Shown piece by piece: positions 48,201-57,063 of a stretch of DNA of 64,000 nucleotides. The translations under genes were made by a program, and so were the position numbers. Location: NCBI GenBank assembly GCA_947579605.1, contig OX388313.1, positions 1,612,001 through 1,676,000 of the forward strand, read 5' to 3'. The notes below the pieces were generated by a model. It had not been told where the DNA came from and did not search any database. It worked only from the letters and a program-made list of their open reading frames with translations. Every line of letters begins with the position of its first letter. Position 1 is the first letter of the stretch. This DNA comes from Athripsodes cinereus (lineage: Eukaryota; Arthropoda; Insecta; Trichoptera; Leptoceridae).

Positions 48201-48278
48201 CAATCTGACAGCTTAAATACAACTGAGCAAACTGCAGCACCATCACCAGAAAAGAAACCTATTAAATTAGTTGTCTAA
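28874..48278 (+). CDS. GTPBP1: GTP-binding protein 1 (elongation-factor-like GTPase)
   Basis: Translational GTPase related to EF-1A; family members act on stalled ribosomes and promote mRNA decay. Thirteen exons: 28874-28981, 38678-38789, 40192-40384, 41273-41451, 42121-42284, 43167-43289, 43689-43804, 44120-44264, 45209-45391, 46013-46148, 46722-46855, 47085-47243, 48087-48278. Phases close to 647 residues, near the usual length. G1 is GNVDAGKST (143-151), G3 DLAGHE (226-231), G4 TKID (282-285), G5-like [12 protein letters not shown] (about 339). Domain 2 has [11 protein letters not shown] and the hallmark [20 protein letters not shown]; domain 3 has [11 protein letters not shown] and [11 protein letters not shown]. 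The polar C-tail ends KPIKLVV. These match GTPBP1 better than GTPBP2. Intron 1 is 9.7 kb of repeats. AATAAA at 48727-48732 is a candidate poly(A) signal. Confidence 0.96.
30890..31265 (-). mobile_element. LINE fragment, RT C-terminal region (minus)
   Basis: The minus strand reads [20 protein letters not shown], then [20 protein letters not shown] and [13 protein letters not shown], the C-terminal part of an insect LINE polymerase protein. The plus-strand start 'catcacgccgcttccctcgc' is the 3' end in reverse. The other strand's long frame is its shadow. Related fragments at 40940, 47455, 48515, 53000 and 57235. Confidence 0.75.
31285..31465 (-). repeat. R1 dispersed repeat, minus orientation
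   Basis: 'ataaggtggccagcagatca', 'aatgcaagctgtcctctccg', 'catttaggatgggtggcaaa' and 'cttacggaaaagagtaggag'. Confidence 0.65.
31615..31705. mobile_element. Small foldback element (AAACACTT variant)
   Basis: 'tttataagtaaaaaacactt' pairs with 'aagtgttttttacttataaa'. The stem is about 24 bp around an AT-rich loop. Confidence 0.6.
31760..32068 (-). mobile_element. LINE fragment ending VADQSNGL (minus)
   Basis: The minus strand reads [20 protein letters not shown], then [20 protein letters not shown], then [20 protein letters not shown] and stop: the C-terminal end of a LINE polymerase. A related plus fragment lies at 57410-57740 (RHTRWIGKI). Confidence 0.75.
33057..33552. mobile_element. 265-bp TIR element (copy B), split by a LINE tail
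   Basis: Starts 'atcgtcgttgcatattcaaa' and ends 'gattatgcaacgacgat', an inverted pair. It matches copy A at 9014-9655. The centre is interrupted by 33238-33472, which begins with a (TTTA)n run and 'tacacggcaagaagcctttt', a retroposon 3' tail in reverse (a related tail is at 39490-39580 in plus and 60410-60500 in minus orientation). Confidence 0.7.
33784..34018 (+). repeat. R1 dispersed repeat, reference copy
   Basis: About 235 bp. Landmarks in order: 'tacccggtaaagaattggtc', 'ttaagttttcgagtgtcctg', 'tttgccacccatcctgaaag', 'ggcacggagaggacagcttg', 'catgtttattacttgcagct' and 'acttgtgggatatgccgtga'. There are no tRNA-type promoter boxes, no obvious inverted termini and no open frame. At least 15 copies or fragments lie in this window, in both orientations, in introns and between genes. 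Confidence 0.75.
34045..34312. repeat. Unclassified dispersed repeat, paired with 50998-51175
   Basis: Contains 'accaatggttcttggtggaa' and, at the other side, 'caagccggctcgcaaattaa'. Both appear reversed at 50998-51175 ('gcgagccggttttcaagag', 'ccaccaagaaccatc'). Class unknown. Confidence 0.5.
34491..34528. repeat. (AT)n microsatellite
   Basis: About 18 AT units directly before the SINE at 34532. Confidence 0.9.
34532..34770 (+). mobile_element. tRNA-derived SINE, family 2, best copy
   Basis: A box 'gtggcgtggaggtaacgctc', anticodon-loop region 'cctttgagtcacgaggtccc', B box 'gggttcgattcccg', then 'ttttcaaattgtcctgggtc' and the tail 'ttagtttgggactagctcga'. Both Pol III promoter boxes are intact. 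The style of the tail is what points to Lepidoptera. At 34795-34840 a short piece resembling the family 1 tail follows. Confidence 0.85.
35258..35405 (+). repeat. R1 dispersed repeat, 3'-truncated
   Basis: 'cctggtaaagaatacgtctc', 'gtaagtttttgagtgtctaa', 'ttacccatcctaaatgtct'; the second half is missing. Confidence 0.6.
35690..36228. repeat. Direct duplication, 222-bp units at 316-bp offset
   Basis: 35690-35912 and 36006-36228 are identical except for one or two bases (GATCACAC versus GAATACAC). Both contain 'cggtgacgggccgtgtctcg' and 'tgcccgactgtacgcagtga'. The ~90 bp between them occur once. A diverged relative of the end ('atctcctgcgtaaaatc', 'catgcatt') is at 10007-10075. A (TA)n tract follows the second unit. 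Frames across it are shadows. Confidence 0.85.
36280..36430 (-). mobile_element. LINE-type 3' tail, minus orientation
   Basis: 'ttaatttatttattttattc', 'ttcactgtaaattggttaca', 'tgtacagagggcgagtttat' and 'gtcttccaactaatccg'. Directly followed at 36463-36600 by the plus-oriented tail of the second family ('agtgataatctcgccactgc', 'aatgatgatgtgcaaaaaga'). Confidence 0.6.
36941..37180 (+). repeat. R1 dispersed repeat
   Basis: 'gtacccggcaaataattggt', 'tttacgagcgtcctgtaaaa', 'ggttcaccacccatcttgat' and 'attatgggatatgctgtgat'. A LINE-type tail in minus orientation follows at 37195-37330. Confidence 0.7.
37630..37765 (+). repeat. R1 dispersed repeat, 5'-truncated
   Basis: 'cagcgatgaggcgtggcacc', 'gcatgtttattacgtgtagt' and 'acttgtgggatgtgccgtaa'. 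Confidence 0.65.
38451..38545. mobile_element. Small foldback element (AAACACTG family)
   Basis: 'cactgtattactttcactat' pairs exactly with 'atagtgaaagtaatacagtg', and the outer AT-rich parts pair as well ('aatagattta' with 'taaatctatt'). About 130 bp upstream of GTPBP1 exon 2. Confidence 0.7.
38812..38960 (-). mobile_element. LINE-type 3' tail next to GTPBP1 exon 2
   Basis: 'cattctttactgtatatttt', 'cagagggtgagtttatccca' and 'ttctgccaactaaccc', beginning about 20 bp after the exon 2 donor. A degenerate tRNA-like SINE head follows at 39015-39100 ('gtgggatttgaacctagg'). Confidence 0.55.
39190..39346 (+). repeat. R1 dispersed repeat, 5'-truncated
   Basis: 'cagcgatggggtacgccacc', 'gcatgtttattacgtgcagt' and 'acttgtgggatatgccgtaa'. 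Confidence 0.7.
40940..41272 (-). mobile_element. Antisense LINE fragment ending at the GTPBP1 exon 4 acceptor
   Basis: The minus strand reads [20 protein letters not shown], then [20 protein letters not shown] and [12 protein letters not shown], matching the plus-strand fragment at 53000-53430. The homologous word 'ttctaatatcctcattc' (LINE codons N-E-D-I-R in reverse) runs to 41265, seven bases before the exon, so branch point and pyrimidine tract of this intron end are LINE sequence. Confidence 0.8.
42405..42780 (-). repeat. R1 dispersed repeat with internal insertion
   Basis: In GTPBP1 intron 5. 'catggcacattccacaagtg' and, later, 'tgcttgtcatcctctctgtg', 'tattcaggatgagttgcata' and 'gaggcctagtctttactggg'. 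About 130 GC-richer bases (42445-42570, 'cgctcctctcgggagcacag') interrupt it and are not recognised. Confidence 0.5.
44465..45105. mobile_element. Foldback family 'AGACGTCT', copy 3, split by a 462-bp insertion
   Basis: In GTPBP1 intron 8. Left half 'atgtagtagaattctataat' with 'aaacaagtgtttctttctac', right half 'gaaagacgtctctctcgcaa' with 'gttgaaagaaacttttgttt'. Copy 1 reads GACCTGATAAG without a break; here GACCTG ends at 44562 and GATAAG resumes at 45025. The insert (44563-45024) starts with a (TATT)n run, as an antisense retroposon would, and holds a low-complexity 'aaaatgtaaaaa' tract (44690-44900). Confidence 0.7.
45429..45606 (-). mobile_element. tRNA-derived SINE, family 1, minus orientation
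   Basis: In GTPBP1 intron 9, about 40 bp after the exon 9 donor. 'agatatatctgggttttgtt', 'ggcacctgggatcgaaccac' (B box in reverse) and 'actctacctccaggctaccg'. Confidence 0.85.
47455..48000 (-). mobile_element. LINE fragment with a CR1-like 3' end nested inside
   Basis: In GTPBP1 intron 12. The outer LINE (minus strand) reads [20 protein letters not shown]. The inner piece (about 47526-47729) reads [38 protein letters not shown] and stop, the C-terminus typical of CR1/L2-type reverse transcriptases. ATCCTT is found at both edges of the inner piece, and the outer sequence is continuous in the copy at 30890. Confidence 0.75.
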
Positions 48279-49706
48279 GGATATGACACAAAAATATAGC
48301 AAGAAATCGATAGCTATAAGTTGACAGCACTAACCTAACATAACCTGACCTCACCGTGCCAGTTGTCAATTGAAATTTGTCAAATATATACGGAAAACAA
48401 AATAATTTTGTCGTTAGCCAATTGTCGAAATTACACTAGATAATGATGTTAAAATCAAATACTCAAATGTGTTTATATGAAAAAGTTTATAAATATTATA
48501 TCAAAAACTATTCTATCCCCTTACGCTTACATTGTGGGTAGGCAGAGAGGGCAGAACATCAATTCGATCTATTATGCACTTCTTTCGCTTCTTCCACATT
48601 CATGCAATTACTCAGAAGAGATATCCATTTTTAGTATGGTTTTTAGCTTGGAAACATTAGTTCCATGTATAGTTTTGCATACATGTTGGAAGATATAATG
48701 TGTTGTCAACATATTGCTATCGATATAATAAAGCGTTAAATTGATTCAATGACATGTCTTCTAATGCACTAGTTTAGTTTTAAAATAATTCATAATTTAC
48801 GGCTACTGTTAATTGTATAATATGTTAAATTTACGATTGATTGAAACTTAATGCATGTCAAAAAACAGAGATTTTTGTTTAATTTACTGTAGATTTAATA
48901 AGAATGAAGACAAACATCTTTCATCTCCGAGAGATGTCTTTGGAGCTACATTACAAATAATAATTTACACGGGAGTTTGACGTATCTTTTGAAAAAAAAA
49001 GGATTAATCAAACCCGAATACAATTCAAATACTTTCACACTAAGGGATAGTTTGTATCGTAAAAGTGGAGCAAATTGACTGTGAAAGGAATCAAACCAGA
49101 GATCTTTCCATCAAAAGTTTACCATCAGGATACTGGTCACCTTTTGTGTTTTATCTAAACCGTCACATTATTATTATTGAGCTTATGGCAACACTAAAAC
49201 AATTTGTGATAAGTTCAATGGAGAACAATTTCATTGTGTCACAGTAGTATACGACAAATATTAAATAGGTTTTGATAATCTTTTTACTTTCTCTTAATGG
49301 AAGTTTTAGAACTTTCTGTGAGAATGTATTTGGGAGAATCAAGTCTATATAAGTTAAATCTACTTTATTGAAATTTTGTGATGATTATATCTGGCATACA
49401 CAATATACATAATATATTGGTTATGACACTTGTGGGAGATGCCATGATGGTATAGAAAGAGGTTTGTCTGGAATGGTAACAAAAATCAAAAATGTTTTCA
49501 TTATTCAATCAAAAAGGCATATTAATCACTTAGCGAAATCAAGCTGTTCAGAAATAATGATCTATAGTTGATATATACTAAAAATTTTGTGTTAAAAGAT
49601 CAAGTGTGTCTCTTATATGTATAATACAATTTATTGTTCAGTAGATATATAATATATTTGTTTTTTCGAAATTATCAAGAGAAACCTTGTGGAACGACAT
49701 TTTATA

Positions 49707-49891
49707 AAATAATAAAATATTACAAAACACTATTTTACTTCCACTTTACTTCATTCAAATGTCAGAACGTTTTCGAACACTACCTGTTCATTACATTGCA
49801 TTGTCATTGATAATGAACAAGTAGTGTTCGAAAACGTTCTTACATTTGAATGAAGTAAAGTGGAAGTAAAACAGTGTTTTTTATTATTTTA
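49707..49891. mobile_element. Foldback element with ~85-bp arms (AAACACTG family)
   Basis: 'ttacttccactttacttcat' pairs with 'atgaagtaaagtggaagtaa', 'aacgttttcgaacactacct' with 'agtagtgttcgaaaacgtt'. The loop is about 17 nt. Arms differ by a few bases only. Confidence 0.75.
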
Positions 49892-50415
49892 TGTATTTGT
49901 CCTTTGTGATCGTTATTGATACATATATTTGTCTCCTTGTACTGGTAAAACGAATTCCTAAAAAATGTTTATTAATACCTCTTTTAAAACACTGAAAATT
50001 TCTTGCTTTACATGCATTAATGTTTCAATTTTATTTGTCACACTGTTGTAACAAAAGGATTTTCCTAGAACGGGTCCACCTAGTTGGATAATCCTATTTC
50101 TTAATCGTATTAATTGTATTTGTGAAATAAAAATAAATATTTTAATTCGAAAACGGAGTCTTAAAAATAATAAATAAATGTATATATTTGGATATTGTAG
50201 TTATCACTATTATAAATTTGGATGTGCATTAAACGATACTTTGATTTTAAAAATTGAATGATTGAAGTGAACTAATATTATTTATTATTAATGGTGCGTG
50301 TTTGAAGTTTAATTAAACAATTATCATTTTATTAATCAACCTAGAACAAATTTGACAAGTAATTGACCACTGATGAGAAATAAAGGTTAAATAAGAAGTA
50401 AAAGGAAACACAATA

Positions 50416-50989
50416 CAGTAGATTCCGCTTGATTGGGACACATCGGGACTTGGGCATTTTGTCCCATTTATTTGGTTTTGGCAACTAAGACCATTAACCA
50501 GTAATACACACATAAAATTAAACTATGCATATTTTTTTTTGAATAATTTTATTTGATTTGATTTTAAGTTTGTTTTTGTTGATTTGCTATATGTGTTTGA
50601 TGCGTCTGTTGGTGTTTGTTTGTTTTTGATAAATAAAAAAAAAAAAACTCTTCGAAACTGTAAATTACATAAAGGTAATATAAATTATCATATAAATTAC
50701 AAATATGTAGTATGTATAAACTTTTTAGAAAAAAAAATCCTAATTAAAATAATAAATGGGTAGGTACACACAATTTAATTCAATGCAAAAATGAATCAAG
50801 TGTAGTCTGTCTTTTGTTTTTGTAACATTTCACTACTATTCAATCAAGTAATCTTAAATCTACTGTCCCAATTAAGCGGAATGTTGTCCTAATTAAACAT
50901 ATAATTTTACTATTGGTTTCTTGGTTTGGTTTCTGTTCTTTGAGATTTGTCCTAAATAAGCGGCTGTCCCAATTAAGTGGAATCGACTG
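50416..50989. mobile_element. pogo/Tigger-like MITE with TA target duplication
   Basis: Left end CAGTAGATTCCGCTTGATTG, right end in reverse CAGTCGATTCCACTTAATTG, each continued by GGACA (22 of 25 identical). TA flanks both sides (50414-50415 and 50990-50991). A second inner copy of the motif, 'ctgtcccaattaagcggaat', lies at 50862-50881. The motif with AAGCGGAAT resembles pogo/Tigger termini. 574 bp, no transposase frame. Confidence 0.85.
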
Positions 50990-50997
50990 TATTTAGT

Positions 50998-51175
50998 AAT
51001 TCTACTTTGATTTTATTAATTTGCGAGCCGGTTTTCAAGAGTCTTTGCTCCCATTGTCAGACAAACGTGAAGTAAAACTATGCCATAAAAATAAATAACA
51101 ATAGGTGTAATGAGTTTCCACCAAGAACCATCTGAAGATAAATTGAACTAATATTTCGTTTGATCTATGGTTGAT
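50998..51175. repeat. Unclassified dispersed repeat, inverted relative of 34045-34312
   Basis: 'aatttgcgagccggttttca' and 'ccaccaagaaccatctgaag' mirror the two ends of the earlier copy. Confidence 0.5.
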
Positions 51176-52028
51176 TGCCAACCTTATTTATCTATGTTTA
51201 TTAATAAGATAGTTAATATTTAAACCGTTTGTTATAGTGTGTAGGTCTGTAATTATACTATCAATGTTTTAAAAACAAAATAATCTAGGATGTAATATAA
51301 ATAGTTAAAATTTACAATTTTCACTTCAGTTGTATTTCTGTAAATATTTTTGTAATTCTAATATCTTATTCAGGTTGTTCAAATTAGTAATGTTTAATTT
51401 ATTACTTTGTATTGTCCAGAGTCTTAATATTTTTCAACAGACCGAAGAGCAAGTAAGATGGTAGAGATGTTGCTATCCCTATTATAGTATATTATGGCAA
51501 TTTTTTTACTTATTATACTCTTGTGAAGTTAGCCACAGTTTGCCAAACAGAATATGGCCGAATGTCAATATATGTAACTAACTTCAAATCAGTACTACAT
51601 GTCAAAAGATTTTAAATGGGATCTTTTAGCCCTTGTCATCTTTTCACTATTACTACTTGCTCTTTGTAACAAATTATGGAGTGGTATTTAAAAATTTATC
51701 ATTACTCTTTCAATATTTTCATCAACGATGCACAAATTTCGTATTATTGGTTTGATTTGATAGTTTTTAAAATACCTCTAATTAAATTGTATTGTTTTTA
51801 ATTTGATTGTGTAGAGATTTTACTTTTAGTTTTGTGATAAATTCGTATTATAGAAATATGTATATCTTTCAAGTGAATTTATTATATCTTTGTTACGTAT
51901 TCAAAATAGGTCATGTGAAATTTTCAAATTATTATATGTAAAAAACATTTATTACATCAATGTTTTAACTGTTTTTTTTTCATGCGGCAGCGAATCGCTG
52001 TCCAAACTTCTCTGCATAATACAGCCAC

Positions 52029-52218
52029 GTAAGTTTTTTTTTTTTTTAAAAAAAAGATATATCTGGGTTTTGTTATAAACCCAAATACAACCTTATACAC
52101 CTTTCATAGTAAGCTAAAAGCTTGTGTCGTGAAAGGGGAGTTTTGCCGGCACCTGGGATCGAACCACGGACCCCTTGTTCATGAGGCCGAGACTCTACCT
52201 CCGGGCTACCGACGAACT
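52029..52218 (-). mobile_element. tRNA-derived SINE, family 1, minus orientation
   Basis: 'agatatatctgggttttgtt', 'ggcacctgggatcgaaccac' and 'gactctacctccgggctacc'. One of the least diverged copies. Confidence 0.85.
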
Positions 52219-52999
52219 CCTACATGTATAATCATTTATGATTATGCAAAAGCCTAACAGCTTAACAATGTCGGGAAAAAAAATGTTTATCCATATATCT
52301 AGCACTGTGTTCGAAAGTATTCAAATTATTATTTAAATAAATTTTGATCCATGACCATTTTGGATTTGTAATAACAATATTCTCATATCATTTTTACGAG
52401 TTTGATTCTTATATTTTTATGTATCTATATTTTAGGGTCTTCAAAAGTACAAAGCAATGGAATTTACCCTGCGTAGCTAGTTTGTTAGACAGCTTTGTAT
52501 AAAATTATATTTACATCTCCCTCTTCAATCAGAACCATTATTCTATGTAACTACTTAATATTTTTTTCAGTGATAACTCATGAAAATTAATTTTACATTT
52601 TAACAACCTCAAAAATTTCCTTACGATTCTCCTTTGATTGATCACTTGATCACTTGTAAATGAGCGAGTGGCCCTTGAACATAAAATTTACTCCCTTACA
52701 TATTTCAAGTAATTAAATATTTGTGTCTTGAAGGTTTAAGTAAATCATCATATCGGTTATATCTTTTGAATTCTTGCTTGAAAGTTTTAGACAATATCGT
52801 CCAACCAAATATTCATTAAATTTGAATGTTTCACAATTAATTTTTATTAAATGCCTTGTTTGTTGTCTATGGTTTTGTATTATTTGTTTGAATGTGAATT
52901 CAAGTGTTTACGAGGGAGAAGGAAATAAGAGTGATAGTTACGATATTTGTGTGATTGGAATAACAAATGGCTTCAAATTTAGTGTGGTAAGGCTGTAGG

Positions 53000-53430
53000 T
53001 TACGATTGTGTCAGAGTATGGGGTGAAGAGCCAATTTATTCACTCCATGTGGGGAGTTCCGCTTGCGTGAGGGTGAATAACACGCTGTGTGAATGAGGAT
53101 ATTAGAAAAATGCGTGAAAAATGATAGAATGCGTGTAAATAAATTACGATGGTTTGGACATATTGAATGAATGGATGAGGAAATGACGACAAAGAGGATA
53201 TATACTTGTCTGAAAGAAGTAAGTGTAAGGAAGCACGGCCATCCGAGAAACATGTGGCTTGATCACGTGGATCAAATTCTCAAAGATGGAGTGTGTTGAG
53301 TAAGAAATTGTTGTGCGTGCATAAGAAATTGCATGAATGTACAAGAAGGGAAAGAAGCATGTAAGGATAGATCTATATGGCTTTCTGTTCTCTCTCTACC
53401 CCACTTGGGATGGCGTGAGGGTATAGATAA
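53000..53430 (+). mobile_element. LINE fragment, RT C-terminus and 3' end (plus)
   Basis: Contains NEDIR, then a region readable as NKLRWFGH-like with frameshifts, RKHGHPRNMWLDHVDQILKD, and the 3' end 'accccacttgggatggcgtg' followed by 'agggtatagat'. This copy shows the sequence that became the GTPBP1 exon 4 acceptor. The minus-strand frames here are shadows. Confidence 0.7.
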
Positions 53431-54179
53431 ACAGACAGATATTTTGTATTATTCCAAATGTTCCAAATTTCAATTGATTCCAGAATCAGTGTTTAAAATT
53501 ATTTATTTATACTCATCTGTTTTTACAAATAAATGTTAAGTATGTATTTTTTAACATTATAAAAGTAAAAACTGCAATATATTGCGTACTATTTTCAGAT
53601 TCAAATAAAGTGTTCTATTTTCTGTTTTCAAATATTTGAATAATTTTTTCACTATGTTCAAAAGAACGATATTGTCTTATAAGAAATGTAATATTTGATA
53701 GGTTTCTAAGTTAACATTTTAACAAATACAAATAATGTCTTTATTGTAATATAATTATCACAATTTCATATTAATATAAACAAAAAAAATATCACAAGTA
53801 TTAAAAAAAATGTATACCACACTAGCCATAAGGTTATGTTGTGGCAGAAATAATCACAAATTAATAATTTATCATTTATTTTTGTTACAAATATTTCAAA
53901 TTAACTTATTTTTATAAAACAACTAAAAAATAGCATATTATCTGTCAAACTATGTTCTCAATTTTACATTTCAGGGATTAAATAATGGAATTATTTTTTA
54001 TTCAAAATTTTTAAAAATCCTTTCCTTCCATATTATTTTTTTACCATTATAATATTGTCTGTAATTAAAGTTGTATAATTTTTTATTGTGCAATTTTACA
54101 CAAGAGAATTTCATGTATCCCTTTGCACCGCATTCTTTACGTGGTTTATTATATATTGGTTGTGTTCATATAAGGCTAA

Positions 54180-54455
54180 GGAAAGACCTTATTTAAGCTA
54201 CGACAAGACAATTAAGCTACCAGTAGATATACCAAAAGCCACAAAATTTCCCCTTATAAACAATGACAGCATACTGAAAGCCACGAAACTTCCCCTTATA
54301 AACAATGACAGCTCTATAGCACAACATAACATGGAAAGGAAATTCACACAGATCGAGCTAGTCCCAAACTAAGATATGAATCTTGTATTATGGGTACTAA
54401 CACGACGATACACATATACAATGCACTAAACACGTATACATGTGACACCCAGACC
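54180..54455 (-). mobile_element. SINE remnants: family 3 piece with 42-44-bp duplication, then family 2 tail
   Basis: 'attaagctaccagtagatat', then two near-identical units with 'ttccccttataaacaatgac', then the family 2 tail in reverse, 'acacagatcgagctagtccc' and 'aaactaagatatgaatcttg'. The 94-codon frame across it is explained by these repeats. Confidence 0.6.
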
Positions 54456-54639
54456 CTTCTTCTTCATATAAATGTCTGTATAATTATATATGTACAATTT
54501 GTAAAGCGCCGTTTACTCATAAAATGACCTCAATGGTGCCATATTGTGTGTCTATTATACAAAGTTCCAGGAAAAAGGTATGAATTCAGTTTTCTTTTGA
54601 AGCCATAGTAAGTGATTGGTATAGAAGACAAAACATTAA

Positions 54640-54890
54640 TTCAACTTGTCTTCTTTTACCTAACACATATTTGTCTTTGAAAACTAAATCCACATTGTCT
54701 AACGAGTTTTTCTGTGGAGTTTTCTAAACGCCCTTTGTTATGGGACAGTAAGGCTTTGGTTCATGCATTGATATGCCAGCCTATTTGTGAGTCATTTTAT
54801 CAGTCTCTTCATTGCCTTTGTTGCGGTCTTGTCCTGGCACCCATCTTAAAGCAATTTTATTGTTGTTTTCAATTTAAGCATTCTACTCAC
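54640..54890 (-). mobile_element. LINE RNase H remnant (minus)
   Basis: The minus strand reads NKIALRWVPGQDRNKGNEET, D-K-M-T-H-K, a stop, then AGISMHEPKPYCPITKGRL. This matches the WVPGH...GNE.AD core and following segment of LINE RNase H domains, with the catalytic-site histidine replaced and a stop present. A dead fragment. Confidence 0.65.
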
Positions 54891-55484
54891 GACACTCATT
54901 TCATATCTGTTTTATTTCCTCATTGGATTATACACTCCACCATTAACATTTCATGATCCCTTACTTTTACAAGATTTTGAGATAATTTTGTCCCATGATT
55001 TGTGTTGTGTCCTTCCAGTTACCATACGTAGATATATAATTATATTTTATGTATACACGGACTTTTTGTGATTTGAAATAATATTATCATGTAGCGAAAT
55101 ATTAGTGTTATTTTTTGAAACAAATAAAACAGATTATTTTGAATCATGTATTTTTTTATTTTTTACTATCAAAGTCAAATTCCCAACATGATGGAGTACA
55201 AAAATGTATAGCAAATGGATCAAAATGTAATACAAAGTAAGTATTTAATTTTATTTATATTAAATGGAAACATATCAGTTAAGATGAATACAAACTTTAT
55301 ATATCATCATTGGACAAATAAAACCCGCAGACTGTAAAAGATAATTTCTAAATGACATACGAGTGATGTTTCCACAAAAGTAGAAAGTATTTGTATGATG
55401 GAAATATTAATTATTAACTGCATGTATATAAAAATTAAATTGCATATTTTTTTAATCTAATACATCAAAATTTCATAAAAGGCT

Positions 55485-55750
55485 TAGAAAAGACAATGTC
55501 ACCTTATTTGGTAGTGCACTGAACGGGACATGAACCCACAACTCAACCTCATTGCGAGGTGTGCTTTGTACAGTTAAGCTACCAGGAGATATATAGGAGG
55601 CTTTGAAATTCTCACTTATAAACTACAATGACAGCTTCGTGTGTAGGTATTGTTCTAGCATACCTAAATGTTAGTATATCATGCTTGATACAATCCTGTT
55701 TAGGGCACTACCTATTAAGATATCATTGTCTTTACTAAGCCATAAACAAT
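55485..55750 (-). mobile_element. tRNA-derived SINE, family 3
   Basis: In reverse, the A box lies in 'ctggtagcttaactgtacaa' and the B box in 'gggttcatgtcccg'. The tail side is 'aggcttagaaaagacaatgt' plus 'accttatttggtagtgcact'. Confidence 0.65.
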
Positions 55751-56399
55751 AGTTTTATGAGTGAATTTAAAGTAACCTCATACAATTGATAATTATGAAA
55801 AAAATAAAGTTTGCATATTTTTTTACTTGTTTTATTACATTTACTTAAAAGACAAAGCTTCGATACATTGCAGATTTTAATCATGCCACAAAGATACGTA
55901 TTTCAAGATCATAGAAGGCAAGTATTTTGATGGTTCTATTTATTCCTAGTATTTTCATTCTTCGCATTTTAAAAATATAAGAGAAGTTTTGTCACGAAAG
56001 AATGTCTCACTACATACAAAATTTACATTTTATTGCGATTCTATTAGTTTACTTTCTGTATGGAAGTATCTAAATGTGTATAACTATATTTATTTTATTC
56101 AAATTTAATCTAGTATTTAAACAACTAAAATATAAAAATAAGTGACATCGAGTATACTGAAAATCATTCAATTTTGTCTCCATTACAGTCCAAAATATAC
56201 ATTTACATTTATGCTTTTTAGATTCTTTAATGTGTATCATCAGATGAACATGAAATGATATTAATTTAACATATCTATGTACTAAGAACTACATGATAAT
56301 ATTTAAATATAATAAGATATATCACATTATTAAACAAGGACGTACCTAAGTGGTATCAATGTAATGGTATCAATAAAAAATAATAAAATATGGAAAAAA

Positions 56400-56531
56400 A
56401 TGATTAAAAGACAATGTCTTTATAAGACGAAAGACTTCTCTCTTGACAATAAAACATATAGTTATATAGAAGAGAACATTTGTTTTTTAATTTCGTTATG
56501 GAATTCTACTACCTAAACACTGACACAGTGA
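56400..56531. mobile_element. Foldback family 'AGACGTCT', half copy 4
   Basis: 'gacgaaagacttctctcttg', 'agaagagaacatttgttttt' and the flank 'gaattctactacctaaacac'. The opposite arm is missing. Confidence 0.6.
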
Positions 56532-56761
56532 ATTGATGAATGGCATTGTTGCAGGTAGCAAAAAAGTCAGAAGTTACATAAAAAATAAATAAAAAGGTCT
56601 ATAAAAAGTGAAAGCTAAAAAAAAGATTTAATTACAAACAAAGTATCAATAAGTTGCTTCCCTTCTCTCAAATAAAAATCTTAGGTACGCCTTTTAATTT
56701 TAAAACATTTATTTCATACACAGTGATCAATTAACTATCAAAGTCGTTATTGGCTAAACCA

Positions 56762-57034
56762 CTACTTTTTCATCCTAGGATCATTGTCATTGATTTGTTT
56801 TTTAGCTTCTTGCCAATCGTCTGTTATATTTTTCTTAAGTCTGTTTATAAACGATGATATCCTTTGTTTATCTACACTGTCGATCGGAGGCATTTTGTCT
56901 CTCGTTACGTTTTGCACACGATAAAATATTGAAACACAGAGTTGCGCAGCTCTCCTTACAGGGTATGATTCTGCAATTTTTTGAACGATTTGTTCGTTGT
57001 TTGCAAGGTACCTCAGCAATGCACGGAGAGGCAT
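56762..57034 (-). CDS. NCBP2AS2: NCBP2AS2-like small protein
   Basis: Single-exon frame of 90 residues beginning MPLRALLRYLANNEQIVQKI and containing ESYPVRRAAQLCVSIFYRVQ. The N-terminal pattern (short start, R-L-L, then S/Y-P-VRRAAQL) matches the small conserved NCBP2AS2 protein of vertebrates; the C-terminal half is charged and ends DNDPRMKK. The family's molecular role is poorly known. The start is the first in-frame ATG and the only one near the conserved block. It lies 29 nt downstream of the MED9 stop, same strand. An AATAAA (minus, 56708-56713) follows about 50 nt after the stop. Coding status rests on similarity and the intact frame. Confidence 0.85.
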   Translation of the reverse strand: MPLRALLRYLANNEQIVQKIAESYPVRRAAQLCVSIFYRVQNVTRDKMPPIDSVDKQRISSFINRLKKNITDDWQEAKKQINDNDPRMKK

Positions 57035-57063
57035 GTTGAAAAAACTATATTTATTTTATTATT

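Larger units (their letters stand above)
48279..56761. other. Intergenic region GTPBP1 to NCBP2AS2, repeat-rich, no gene
   Basis: 8.5 kb with no supportable gene. Contents: GTPBP1 3' UTR and AATAAA (48727), LINE piece (48515-48620, 'gtgggtaggcagagagggca'), diverged SINE in reverse (48970-49145), R1 fragment (49380-49465), hairpin, pogo MITE, an unclassified repeat, family 1 SINE, LINE pieces, family 2 and 3 SINE pieces and half a foldback element. 51180-52025, 52225-52990, 53440-54080 and 55750-56390 show only AT-rich sequence. Confidence 0.6.

Noticed and set aside
54088..54372. 94-codon membrane-like protein
   Set aside because: The second half is two copies of a short repeat and a SINE tail in reverse.
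54714..54956. Cysteine-rich 80-codon protein on the plus strand
   Set aside because: It is the shadow of a LINE RNase H remnant read on the minus strand.
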